Below are positions 37,186 through 45,149 of a stretch of DNA of 64,000 bases, piece after piece (position 1 is the stretch's first letter; the number at the start of each line of letters is the position of its first letter). The stretch lies in assembly GCA_018716305.1 (NCBI GenBank), contig DVKB01000030.1, forward strand, positions 99,414 through 163,413, written 5' to 3'. The position numbers and the translations under genes are program-made. Under the pieces are notes generated by a model. That model did no database searches, was not told the DNA's origin, and saw only the letters and a list, made by a program, of their open reading frames with translations. The DNA comes from Candidatus Scatomonas merdigallinarum (GTDB lineage Bacteria; Bacillota; Clostridia; Lachnospirales; Lachnospiraceae).

Positions 37186-40100
37186 ATGAGCAAAAAAATG
37201 AAAAAAGTCCGGGCCGGAGTTCTGGCGTTTCTGCTGGCGGCAGCGGCGCTGTTTGCCACAGGTTTTTCCGCTTTGGCTGAGCCGGAGCGGGCGGGCAGCT
37301 TTACTTCGTACCGCACGGCGGACGCTTACCGGGCGCTTCAGATCGGAGAGAGTTACGGACTGGCCTATGAAGAAGGGCAGACCCTCTATGCCCTGGCCGC
37401 GGAACGGGACAACGCCCTGCTGGATTCCTGGAGGGAGGGGGTGCTTCAGACCGTGGAAGGAGTGCCCATTTTCTGCATTGAGTCGGACGCTTCCTTCAGT
37501 ACCACGCCCAGTCCTACGGTTTATGAAGGGTTAGACTATCTGTCCCAGGCTCTGATTACCCGGATCGCTGTGGGGCTGAAATGGATGGAGGATCAGATGG
37601 ATCAGATTTCCAATAATCAGACAGATTTGTATTTTTTCCAGCAGTGCCTGGTATGGTCCCTTCAGGACGCGGCGGGGTATCAAACTTACGGGGAACCGGC
37701 AGTCTATGTGCCGCCTTACACCGCTTCTCACAATGGAGATCTTTCCTTTGCCTGTGCCTTTGTCCGGCAGGCAATGGATTACGCGGAGGAAAACGCCGGC
37801 CGCTTTAAAGGGTATGCCAAGGTCCTGGATAATCGGTACACCCAGCAGTGCGCGGTCTTTCTGGCGGAAGAACTGCCCTCGGAGGGAAGTCTGGAGATCC
37901 GCAAAGCGTCTGCCCTGCCGGAACTTACGGAAGGAAATGCCGGTTACTGTCTGGAAGGGGCGGAGTTTACCCTCTATGAGGCAGGTACAGATATCGAGGC
38001 GGCAAAGCTGGTGACCGATGACCGGGGATACGCCAGGGTGGAGGGCATAGAAGAAGGATCCTACGAGATCCGGGAAACCCGGGCGCCGTCGGGATATCTT
38101 CTGGACAGCCGCAGGTATCCGGTGACCATCACCGCCGATGCCGTATACACCTACGAATGCCTGGATCAGCCGGGAAGAGATCCCCTGGAACTTCTGCTGA
38201 TAAAGCGGGACAGCGAGACAGGCGCTCCCCAGGCGGGAACCACTCTGGAGGGAGCCGAATATACCGTGCGCTATTATGACGGAGAGTATGCCGGCGATCC
38301 CAAGGAGCCGGGACAGGAACCAAAATATACCTGGATATTCCGGACAGACGCGGAGGGAAAGATTTATTTCTCGGAGGACTGGAAAATCGGCGGAGATCCG
38401 CTTTTGCTGGATGCGGAGACCGGAAAGGCCGTGGTGCCGGTGGGGACTCTGACTATTCAGGAGACAAAAGCGCCGGAAGGATATGTTCTGGATGATACGG
38501 TATATACGGCAGAAACCACTGTGGAGAATGGCGTCTCCGCAGTGACCGAAGGCCTTCCCAACCAGGAAACCCGGGCGGCCAAGGAGCAGATCATCCGCGG
38601 GGACCTGTCCTTTGTAAAAGCGGACGGGGACAGCCGGGAGCCTATGGGAGGAATCCCCTTCACCCTGACGTTCCTGGATACCGGGGAAAGCCACCGGATT
38701 TTTACGGATGAAAACGGATATTACTCTACCTCCAGCAGCCATGTGCCCCATACGCAAAACACCAACGCAGGCGCCTCCCCGGAAGACGGCGTATGGTTTG
38801 GGGAGGGAGAGCCGGACGACAGCCGGGGCGCCCTGCTTTACGGCACCTACCTTCTGGAGGAAGAACCCTGTGAGAAAAATCAGGGAAAAGAACTGATTAC
38901 TATGGAATTTACTGTGTCCGAAGAAGGAGAGCAGATCAATCTCGGCACGGTCAATAACTATACAGTCGCGCTGCGCACCCGGGCGCGGGACGGGGAAACC
39001 GGAACCAGCACCACAGCGGCCCGGAAGAATGCTTCTATTATAGACACAGTAACTTACGAAAATCTCACAGCGGGAGAAACCTATACCCTGCAGGGGCAGG
39101 TGATGGTAAAGGAAACGGGAGAAATTCTGCTGGATCAGGGGAAGCCGGTGGAAGCGGAACTGGAATTTACGCCGGAGGCTTCCGCGGGAACAGTGGAGAT
39201 GACCTTTACCTTTGACGCCTCCGATCTGGCGGGACAGAATCTGGTAGTGTTTGAAACCCTGAGCCGGGAGGGCCGGGAGATCGCTTCCCACAAGGATTTC
39301 GATGCCGCGGAGCAGACCGTTTCCGTGCCGGAGGCGCAGACTTCTGCCCTGGATCAGGCCACCGGCAGCCATGTGGGAACGGTCTGCAGCCAGGGAATCA
39401 TTGCGGATACCCTGGAGTACCGGGGGCTGACGCCCGGAGCGGAATATCGGGTGCTGGGGACGCTGATGGATCAGGAGACGGGAGAAGTTCTGCTGGATCA
39501 TGGAGAACCTGTGAGGGCGGAGACAATTCTGGTTCCTGAGAAAAGAGAGGGAAGCGTGGAACTGATCTTCCGGTTCGACGCCTCCGGGCTGGCCGGAAAG
39601 ACAGTGACGGCCTTTGAAACCATTTTTTATGAGGACCTGACGGTGGCTTTCCATGGGGATTTGAATGATGAAGAGCAGAGTGTGCATTATCCGGCAGTAA
39701 GGACAGAGGCCTTTGCGGATGGAAGCCATGAGACAGAAGCCAGGGGCCTTGTGAAAATCCGGGATGAGGTTTCCTATGAAAATCTGATTCCCGGAGAGAC
39801 CTATGAGCTGCAGGGTGTTCTGATGGATCAGGCTTCCGGAAAAGCCCTGGAGATTGACGGCCGGGAAGTGAGGGCGGAAAAAACCTTTACGCCGGAGGAA
39901 TCCTCAGGAACCGTTTTTATGGATTTCAGCTTCCGGGCGGACGGACTGGGGGGAAAGACGCTGGTGGTCTGTGAAGACCTCTGCTATGGGGGAAAGACAG
40001 CAGCCGCCCACCGGGATCTGCGGGATGAGGCACAGGCGGTTTTCCTTTCCGCGCCGCCGGTAAAACCGGAAACTCCCGGAACCGGGGATCATTCCGGAAC

Positions 40101-40188
40101 TGCGGCAGCGGCTGCTCTCCTGGCAGCGGCAGGCACAGGAGCGGTTCTGCTGCGGGCTCAGAGAAGAAAAGCCGGACAGGGCAGATAG
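37186..40188 (+). CDS. Thioester- and VaFE-domain surface adhesin with sortase-type anchor
   Basis: A 1000-residue cell-surface protein. In order it has a signal peptide (about 1-31), a thioester domain with PIFCIESD (Cys about 97) and QQCLVWS (Gln about 152), and three SpaA/Cna-B-like beta-sandwiches (about 235-340, 340-460, 468-590). Three VaFE repeats follow (about 590-710, 710-840, 840-960; VVFETL, TAFETI and the variant VVCEDL). It ends in a PGTGD sorting motif, hydrophobic segment and basic tail. Thioester domains attach covalently to host amines; intramolecular isopeptide bonds stiffen the stalk. No sortase gene is nearby. AGAAAGGAG ribosome site. Confidence 0.9.
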   Translation: MSKKMKKVRAGVLAFLLAAAALFATGFSALAEPERAGSFTSYRTADAYRALQIGESYGLAYEEGQTLYALAAERDNALLDSWREGVLQTVEGVPIFCIESDASFSTTPSPTVYEGLDYLSQALITRIAVGLKWMEDQMDQISNNQTDLYFFQQCLVWSLQDAAGYQTYGEPAVYVPPYTASHNGDLSFACAFVRQAMDYAEENAGRFKGYAKVLDNRYTQQCAVFLAEELPSEGSLEIRKASALPELTEGNAGYCLEGAEFTLYEAGTDIEAAKLVTDDRGYARVEGIEEGSYEIRETRAPSGYLLDSRRYPVTITADAVYTYECLDQPGRDPLELLLIKRDSETGAPQAGTTLEGAEYTVRYYDGEYAGDPKEPGQEPKYTWIFRTDAEGKIYFSEDWKIGGDPLLLDAETGKAVVPVGTLTIQETKAPEGYVLDDTVYTAETTVENGVSAVTEGLPNQETRAAKEQIIRGDLSFVKADGDSREPMGGIPFTLTFLDTGESHRIFTDENGYYSTSSSHVPHTQNTNAGASPEDGVWFGEGEPDDSRGALLYGTYLLEEEPCEKNQGKELITMEFTVSEEGEQINLGTVNNYTVALRTRARDGETGTSTTAARKNASIIDTVTYENLTAGETYTLQGQVMVKETGEILLDQGKPVEAELEFTPEASAGTVEMTFTFDASDLAGQNLVVFETLSREGREIASHKDFDAAEQTVSVPEAQTSALDQATGSHVGTVCSQGIIADTLEYRGLTPGAEYRVLGTLMDQETGEVLLDHGEPVRAETILVPEKREGSVELIFRFDASGLAGKTVTAFETIFYEDLTVAFHGDLNDEEQSVHYPAVRTEAFADGSHETEARGLVKIRDEVSYENLIPGETYELQGVLMDQASGKALEIDGREVRAEKTFTPEESSGTVFMDFSFRADGLGGKTLVVCEDLCYGGKTAAAHRDLRDEAQAVFLSAPPVKPETPGTGDHSGTAAAAALLAAAGTGAVLLRAQRRKAGQGR

Positions 40189-40220
40189 GGGGGAGCTTTT
40201 CAAAGAAAAACGCAAAACGC

Positions 40221-40249
40221 TTGACGGCTTGGGAAACATGTGCTAATAT
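40221..40249 (+). promoter_or_regulatory. Promoter of the tRNA-Arg gene
   Basis: TTGACG (40221-40226), 17-bp spacer, TAATAT (40244-40249; an overlapping TATAAT follows). It is flanked by the 11-bp inverted repeat AAACGCAAAAC (40208-40218) and GTTTTGCGTTT (40263-40273), whose right arm runs into the tRNA acceptor strand. Confidence 0.65.
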
Positions 40250-40267
40250 AATAGCCGCAGGTGTTTT

Positions 40268-40340
40268 GCGTTTGTAGCTCAGCGGATAGAGCAACGGTTT
40301 CCGGTACCGTGTGTCGGGGGTTCGAGTCCCTCCAGACGCG
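40268..40340 (+). tRNA. tRNA-Arg (anticodon CCG)
   Basis: A 73-nt cloverleaf. Acceptor GCGTTTG pairs with CAGACGC, D-stem GCTC/GAGC, anticodon stem ACGGT/ACCGT with loop TTCCGGT (anticodon CCG, codon CGG), variable GTGTC, and T-arm GGGGG-TTCGAGT-CCCTC. The discriminator is G. CCA is not encoded. CGG codons are frequent in the neighbouring genes. Confidence 0.95.
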
Positions 40341-40345
40341 TTGTG

Positions 40346-40373
40346 AGGAACCGGATCATTGTATCCGGTTCCT
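40346..40373 (+). terminator. Hairpin following tRNA-Arg
   Basis: AGGAACCGGAT pairs perfectly with ATCCGGTTCCT around CATTGT, five bases after the tRNA. The T-run is poor (GTTCGT), so it may be a processing or partial termination signal. Confidence 0.6.
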
Positions 40374-40448
40374 GTTCGTATCACGGGAAATTGCCGAACA
40401 CGCGGCTGGATCGAAAAGAGCAGCCAAACCTGCAGTAAAGGGGAAAAC

Positions 40449-41288
40449 ATGGAAGATAAGGGGAAAAAACCACAGAGAAAAGAGAATGCCTTTCGGGAGT
40501 GGGTGTCTGACAATCTCAGATATATTCTGCTGATTCTGGGAATCGCGGTGATCATTGCCGCGGTGATTCTGGGAATCCGGCTGATTTCCGGTTGGAGCGG
40601 CGGCCAGAACCGGGAGCCGCAGGCGGTATCCCAGTCCAAAACGCCGGAGCCCACGCAGGAGCCGGAGGAGGAAACAGTTACTCCCACACCGGAGAAGACA
40701 GAGATACCCACACCCACGCCTGAGGAGACGGCAGAGCCCACACCGGAGGAGACGGAAACGCCGGCGCCTACGCCGGAGGCAGCCGAGACGCCGAAGCCTT
40801 CACCCGCCGAAACGGAACCGGAAGAGACCGGAAGTCCGGAACAGGAGATCCAGAATCTCCTCACCGCCTACTATCAGGCTCTTTCAGATAAAAATCCCGA
40901 CGGACTCTCCGGGCTGGTGGACAGTCTTACAGCGGAAGACCGTCAGGCTGTAGCGGAAAATCAGGTGATCGCCTCCTACAGCGGTGTGCGGACCTATGTG
41001 TATGCGGGAGCGGATGAAAATTCTTACGTTGTGCTGGCTTCCTACAATTACAGGTACAGCGGATATGACCAGTCATTGCCGGCGCTGACCCAGTTCTATG
41101 TGTACGGGGACGGCAGCGGGAATTACTGGCTGGCTTCCGATGTGCCGGACAGCGCCGCGGCGGCCAGAGTTCAGGAAGTGCTGGGGATGCCCGAGGTGCA
41201 GCAGCTGATCAGCGATACACGGGCAGCCTATGAATCCGTGCTGGATTCCGACAGCAGCCTGAAAGCTTATGCGGAGAGTCTTTCATAA
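40449..41288 (+). CDS. Membrane-anchored protein with Pro/Thr/Glu-rich extracellular linker
   Basis: A 279-residue protein that I do not recognise as a named family. It has a basic cytoplasmic N-terminus, one membrane segment at about 25-45 (LRYILLILGIAVIIAAVILGI), a ~70-residue Pro/Thr/Glu repeat region (PTPEETAEPTPEETETPAP) and a folded C-terminal domain (about 135-279). That domain looks like the SnoaL/NTF2-like ligand-free type, with QALSDKNPDGLSGLVDSL and a central beta-rich stretch. It is probably an envelope-facing sensor or structural protein. ATG 40449 follows AAAGGGG. Confidence 0.7.
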   Translation: MEDKGKKPQRKENAFREWVSDNLRYILLILGIAVIIAAVILGIRLISGWSGGQNREPQAVSQSKTPEPTQEPEEETVTPTPEKTEIPTPTPEETAEPTPEETETPAPTPEAAETPKPSPAETEPEETGSPEQEIQNLLTAYYQALSDKNPDGLSGLVDSLTAEDRQAVAENQVIASYSGVRTYVYAGADENSYVVLASYNYRYSGYDQSLPALTQFYVYGDGSGNYWLASDVPDSAAAARVQEVLGMPEVQQLISDTRAAYESVLDSDSSLKAYAESLS

Positions 41289-41305
41289 AGAAATACGAGA
41301 AACAG

Positions 41306-41351
41306 AGAAGAGGTTGCCTTGGGCCGGGAATAGGCTTAAGGCAACCTTCTT
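41306..41351 (+). terminator. Hairpin before the pseudouridine synthase gene
   Basis: AGGTTGCCTT pairs with AAGGCAACCT, with flanking AAG/CTT extending the stem. It lies between the anchored protein's stop and the rluF-like start. T-run short (TTCTTAGG). Confidence 0.55.
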
Positions 41352-41367
41352 AGGTAAGGGGAATCTT

Positions 41368-42078
41368 ATGCGGATCAATAAATATCTCAGCGAAGCAGGG
41401 CTGTGTTCCAGGCGGGAGGCGGACCGCCTCATCCGGGAGGGCCGTGTGACGGTGGAGGGCGTTCCCGCCCGGGCAGGCATGCAGGTGCAGGAATCCGCGG
41501 AAGTCTGCGTGGACGGAAGGCCGGTGCGGGGAAGAGAAAAAAAGGTATACCTGAAATTTTACAAGCCCAGGGGCATCGTCTGCACCGCGGACCGGCGGGA
41601 ACCCGCCAACCTCACCGAATATCTGAACTATCCGGTGCGGGTCACCTATGCCGGGCGGCTGGACCGGGACTCGGAGGGACTGCTGCTGCTGACCAATGAC
41701 GGAGAACTCATCGACCGGACCATGCGGGCCAGAAACGGCCATGAAAAAGAGTACGAGGTCACCGCGGAGAAAGAATTTTCCGACGCGTTTCTGGAAAAAA
41801 TTCAGAGGGGCGTGTACCTGCGGGAGCTGGGAGTGCGGACCCGGCCCTGCAGGGCCGTACGGGTAGACCGGACCTGTTTCAGGATCGTGCTGACCCAGGG
41901 ACTGAACCGGCAGATCCGGCGCATGTGCGCGGCTTTCGGAGTAAGAGTCCGAACCCTGAAGCGGATCCGGATTCTGAACCTGGAACTGGACGGAATGAAA
42001 CCGGGAGAGCTGAGAGAGCTGGAGCCTGAGGAACTGCGGGAACTGCAAAAAAGAGTGAGAGGGAACGGACATGGATGA
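41368..42078 (+). CDS. RsuA/RluF-type rRNA pseudouridine synthase
   Basis: A 236-residue enzyme with an N-terminal S4 RNA-binding domain (MRINKYLSEAGLCSRREADRLIREGRV) and a catalytic domain with AGRLDRDSEGLLLLT (catalytic Asp99). A terminal LTQGLNRQIRRMC motif follows. Sequence features point to the RluF group (23S rRNA U2604-type) more than RsuA, but site specificity is not certain. It overlaps ligA by 8 bp. Confidence 0.92.
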   Translation: MRINKYLSEAGLCSRREADRLIREGRVTVEGVPARAGMQVQESAEVCVDGRPVRGREKKVYLKFYKPRGIVCTADRREPANLTEYLNYPVRVTYAGRLDRDSEGLLLLTNDGELIDRTMRARNGHEKEYEVTAEKEFSDAFLEKIQRGVYLRELGVRTRPCRAVRVDRTCFRIVLTQGLNRQIRRMCAAFGVRVRTLKRIRILNLELDGMKPGELRELEPEELRELQKRVRGNGHG

Positions 42079-44035
42079 CATAAAACGGATGAAAGAGCTG
42101 GCGGAACTTCTGAATCGGGCGGGAAAGGCCTATTACGCGGAAGACCGGGAGATCATGAGCAATTACGAGTATGACAGCCTCTACGGGGAGCTGGAGGAAC
42201 TTGAGAAAAAGACCGGCACAGTTCTGGCGGGATCGCCGACTCTGAAGGTGGGGTATGAGGCGGTGGAGGAACTTCCCAAAGAGACGCATCCGGCCCCTAT
42301 GCTGTCCCTGGATAAAACCAAAAGCCGGGAGGAGCTGCGGGCTTTTATCGGAGAGCACCCCTGCCTTCTGTCCTGGAAAATGGACGGTCTTACGGTAGTC
42401 CTTACCTACCGGGAGGGAGAACTTTTTAAGGCAGTCACCAGGGGCAACGGGATTGTAGGGGAAGTGGTCACCAACAATGCCAGGGTATTTGTAAACCTTC
42501 CCCTGCGGATTCCCTATCACGGGGAACTGATTCTCAGGGGGGAAGCTTTTATTACGTATTCCGATTTTGAAAAGATCAACCAGGAGATTGAGGATGTGGA
42601 CGCCAGGTACAAGAATCCCCGGAATCTCTGCAGCGGTTCGGTGCGGCAGCTGAACAACGAGATCACTGCCAGACGGAGAGTTCATTTTTACGCCTTCGGC
42701 CTGGTACAGGCGGAGGGAGTGGATTTTCAGAATTCCCGAAAGGAACAGATGGAGTGGCTGAAAAGCCAGGGCTTTGAGTGCGTGGAATACCGGATGGTCA
42801 CAGGAGATACGCTGGACGAGGCCATGGGATACTTTGAGGATCAGGTGGGGAAAAATGATTTTCCGTCGGACGGACTGGTGGCCCTGTACGATGACATCGC
42901 CTACGGGGACAGTCTGGGAGCCACCGCCAAATTTCCCAGAAACGCCTACGCCTTTAAATGGGCAGACGAGATCCGGACTACCCGGCTGCTGGAGATTGAG
43001 TGGAGCCCTTCCCGAACCGGGCTTTTAAATCCCATTGCTGTTTTTGAACCGGTGGAGCTGGAGGGAACTACCGTGTCCCGGGCCAGCGTCCACAACCTCA
43101 GTATTCTGCGGGATCTGGAACTGGGCGCGGGGGATGAGATCCAGGTGTATAAAGCCAATATGATTATTCCTCAGATTGCGGAGAACCTTACCCGCAGCGG
43201 AGTCCGGGACATTCCAGAGCACTGTCCCGCCTGCGGGGGAGAAACCAGGATCAGCGACCGGGAGGGAGTGGAGACCCTGTACTGCGCCAATCCGGACTGT
43301 CCGGCCAAGGCTATGAAGGCTTTTACCCTGTTTGTAAGCCGGGATGCCATGAACATCGAAGGCTTGTCAGAGGCTACCCTGGAAAAATTCATGGCCCACG
43401 GGTTTATCCGGAAGTTCAGCGATATTTTTCAGCTGGACCGGCACCGGGAAGAAATCATAGCGCTGGACGGATTCGGCGAAAAATCCTATGAAAATCTGTG
43501 GCAGGCCATTGAACGGGCCCGGGAGACTACCCTCCCCAGGCTTATCTACGCGCTGGGAATCCCCGGCATCGGCATTGCCAACGCCAAAGTCATCTGCCGG
43601 GCGTTTGGCTCCGATCCGGAAAAAGTCCGGACCGCTTCCCCGGAGGAGCTGGACGAGATCGACGGCATCGGCGAGGTGCTGGCCCGGGGCTGGGTCAGCT
43701 GGTGGCAGGAGGAAAAGCACCAGGAGGAATTCCGGCAGATTCTGGAGCAGGTGCGCCTGCGGAAAGAGGAGGAGAGCCAGGAGGAAAAGTTAAAGGGAAA
43801 AACCTTTGTGATTACCGGAAGCCTGGAGTACTTCTCCAATCGGAACGCTCTGAAGGAGCTGATTGAAAAGCAGGGGGGCAAGGTCACCGGAAGCGTTACG
43901 AAAAAGACAGATTATCTCATCAACAACGACAGCCAGTCCTCTTCCGCGAAAAATAAAAAGGCCCGGGAGCTGGGAATCCCGGTGCTGACGGAAAAAGAAT
44001 TTCTGAATCTGCTGGATGAAGAAGAAAAACTGTGA
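42071..44035 (+). CDS. ligA: NAD-dependent DNA ligase LigA (divergent)
   Basis: A 654-residue ligase with the full LigA domain order. It has the Ia NAD-binding domain (YDSLYGELEELE), adenylation domain with nucleophile Lys103 in SWKMDGLT, OB-fold, four-cysteine zinc finger (CPACGG / CANPDCPAK, about 385-410), helix-hairpin-helix region (GIPGIGIANAKVICRAFG) and C-terminal BRCT (about 577-654). Several active-site motifs differ from the family: TRGNG for TRGDG, GEVVT for GEDVT, and DGLVALYDD (about 267) where DGVVxK carries a catalytic lysine. It may be a specialised lineage-specific ligase. Confidence 0.88.
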   Translation: MDDIKRMKELAELLNRAGKAYYAEDREIMSNYEYDSLYGELEELEKKTGTVLAGSPTLKVGYEAVEELPKETHPAPMLSLDKTKSREELRAFIGEHPCLLSWKMDGLTVVLTYREGELFKAVTRGNGIVGEVVTNNARVFVNLPLRIPYHGELILRGEAFITYSDFEKINQEIEDVDARYKNPRNLCSGSVRQLNNEITARRRVHFYAFGLVQAEGVDFQNSRKEQMEWLKSQGFECVEYRMVTGDTLDEAMGYFEDQVGKNDFPSDGLVALYDDIAYGDSLGATAKFPRNAYAFKWADEIRTTRLLEIEWSPSRTGLLNPIAVFEPVELEGTTVSRASVHNLSILRDLELGAGDEIQVYKANMIIPQIAENLTRSGVRDIPEHCPACGGETRISDREGVETLYCANPDCPAKAMKAFTLFVSRDAMNIEGLSEATLEKFMAHGFIRKFSDIFQLDRHREEIIALDGFGEKSYENLWQAIERARETTLPRLIYALGIPGIGIANAKVICRAFGSDPEKVRTASPEELDEIDGIGEVLARGWVSWWQEEKHQEEFRQILEQVRLRKEEESQEEKLKGKTFVITGSLEYFSNRNALKELIEKQGGKVTGSVTKKTDYLINNDSQSSSAKNKKARELGIPVLTEKEFLNLLDEEEKL

Positions 44036-44117
44036 TATAGTTAACCTATTGACGCTGTTCGGAATTTTGCGAAGCGGCCCGGGGCCTGCTTTGCCGCATA
44101 GATAAAAGGAGAAAACC

Positions 44118-45047
44118 ATGCCAATTAAGATACAGAGCGATCTGCCCGCCAAGGAGATTCTGGAAAAGGAAAATATTTTCGTCATGGATGAGATACGGGC
44201 CCAGCATCAGGATATCCGCCCGCTGCAGATTCTGATCCTGAATCTGATGCCCCTGAAGGAGGAGACGGAACTGCAGATTCTGCGGTGCCTGTCCAATTCT
44301 CCGCTGCAGGTGGATGTGACCTTTATGATGGTTTCCAGCCATTCCCCCAAGAACACATCCTTAAGCCATCTGAATAAATTTTACGTACATTTTGATGACA
44401 TCAAACGGGATTATTTCGACGGCATGATTATCACCGGAGCGCCCATTGAATTTCTGGAATTCGAGGAGGTAGACTTCTGGAAGGAACTCACCGAAATCAT
44501 GGACTGGACAGACCTCCATGTGACTTCCACCATGTACCAGTGCTGGGGCGCCCAGGCAGCTATGTACTATTTCTACGGCATTAAAAAACGGATCCTGCCG
44601 GAAAAGAAATTCGGACTGTTCTGGCACAAGGTCAACGACCGGAAAATCCCTCTGGTGAGAGGGTTTGACGACATGTTTCTGGCTCCCCATTCCCGGCACA
44701 CGGAGGTGCGGCTGGAGGATGTCAGAGCCTGCGAAGATATCACCATCCTGGCGGAATCCAGAGAAGCCGGATTTTTCCTGGGCATGGCGGAGAACGGCCG
44801 GAAAGTGTTCATCCAGGGCCATCCGGAGTACGATCGGGTTACCCTGGATCAGGAGTACAAGAGGGACCGGGCCAAAGGGCTGGAGATCGCTCCGCCGGAG
44901 AACTATTACCGGGACGGAGATACGGAGGTACGGCCTCTGCTTATGTGGCGGGCCCATTCCACCAACCTGTATATGAATTGGCTCAACTATTATGTGTATC
45001 AGATCACCCCGTACAATCTGTACGGAGCCCCGGAATTTGGCAAATAA
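44118..45047 (+). CDS. metA: Homoserine O-acyltransferase MetA, predicted acetyl-CoA specific
   Basis: A 309-residue MetA with the catalytic triad Cys142 (STMYQCWGAQ), His235 and Glu237 (GHPEYD). It activates homoserine for methionine synthesis. Residue 111 is Glu (TGAPIEFLEF). In the MetA family this position has been shown to switch the enzyme from succinyl-CoA (Gly) to acetyl-CoA (Glu), so O-acetylhomoserine is predicted. No SAM riboswitch is visible in the 82 bp upstream. Single gene. Confidence 0.95.
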   Translation: MPIKIQSDLPAKEILEKENIFVMDEIRAQHQDIRPLQILILNLMPLKEETELQILRCLSNSPLQVDVTFMMVSSHSPKNTSLSHLNKFYVHFDDIKRDYFDGMIITGAPIEFLEFEEVDFWKELTEIMDWTDLHVTSTMYQCWGAQAAMYYFYGIKKRILPEKKFGLFWHKVNDRKIPLVRGFDDMFLAPHSRHTEVRLEDVRACEDITILAESREAGFFLGMAENGRKVFIQGHPEYDRVTLDQEYKRDRAKGLEIAPPENYYRDGDTEVRPLLMWRAHSTNLYMNWLNYYVYQITPYNLYGAPEFGK

Positions 45048-45081
45048 TCAAATGTCAGTATTCACAAATTTATGACTTATA

Positions 45082-45115
45082 CCCGCAGGGCACACCGTAA
45101 TGCAAGCCCTGCGGG
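45082..45115. terminator. Strong hairpin between convergent metA and MATE genes
   Basis: CCCGCAGGGC pairs perfectly with GCCCTGCGGG. It lies between two convergent genes and probably serves both; the downstream stretch on + is CGAAGACCTTTATTTATT, only loosely T-rich. Confidence 0.65.
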
Positions 45116-45149
45116 CGAAGACCTTTATTTATTGATTGATGTTTACAGC

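Noticed and set aside
37531..39729. 732-codon frame antisense to the surface adhesin
   Set aside because: Shadow of a real gene with signal peptide and clear domains on the + strand.
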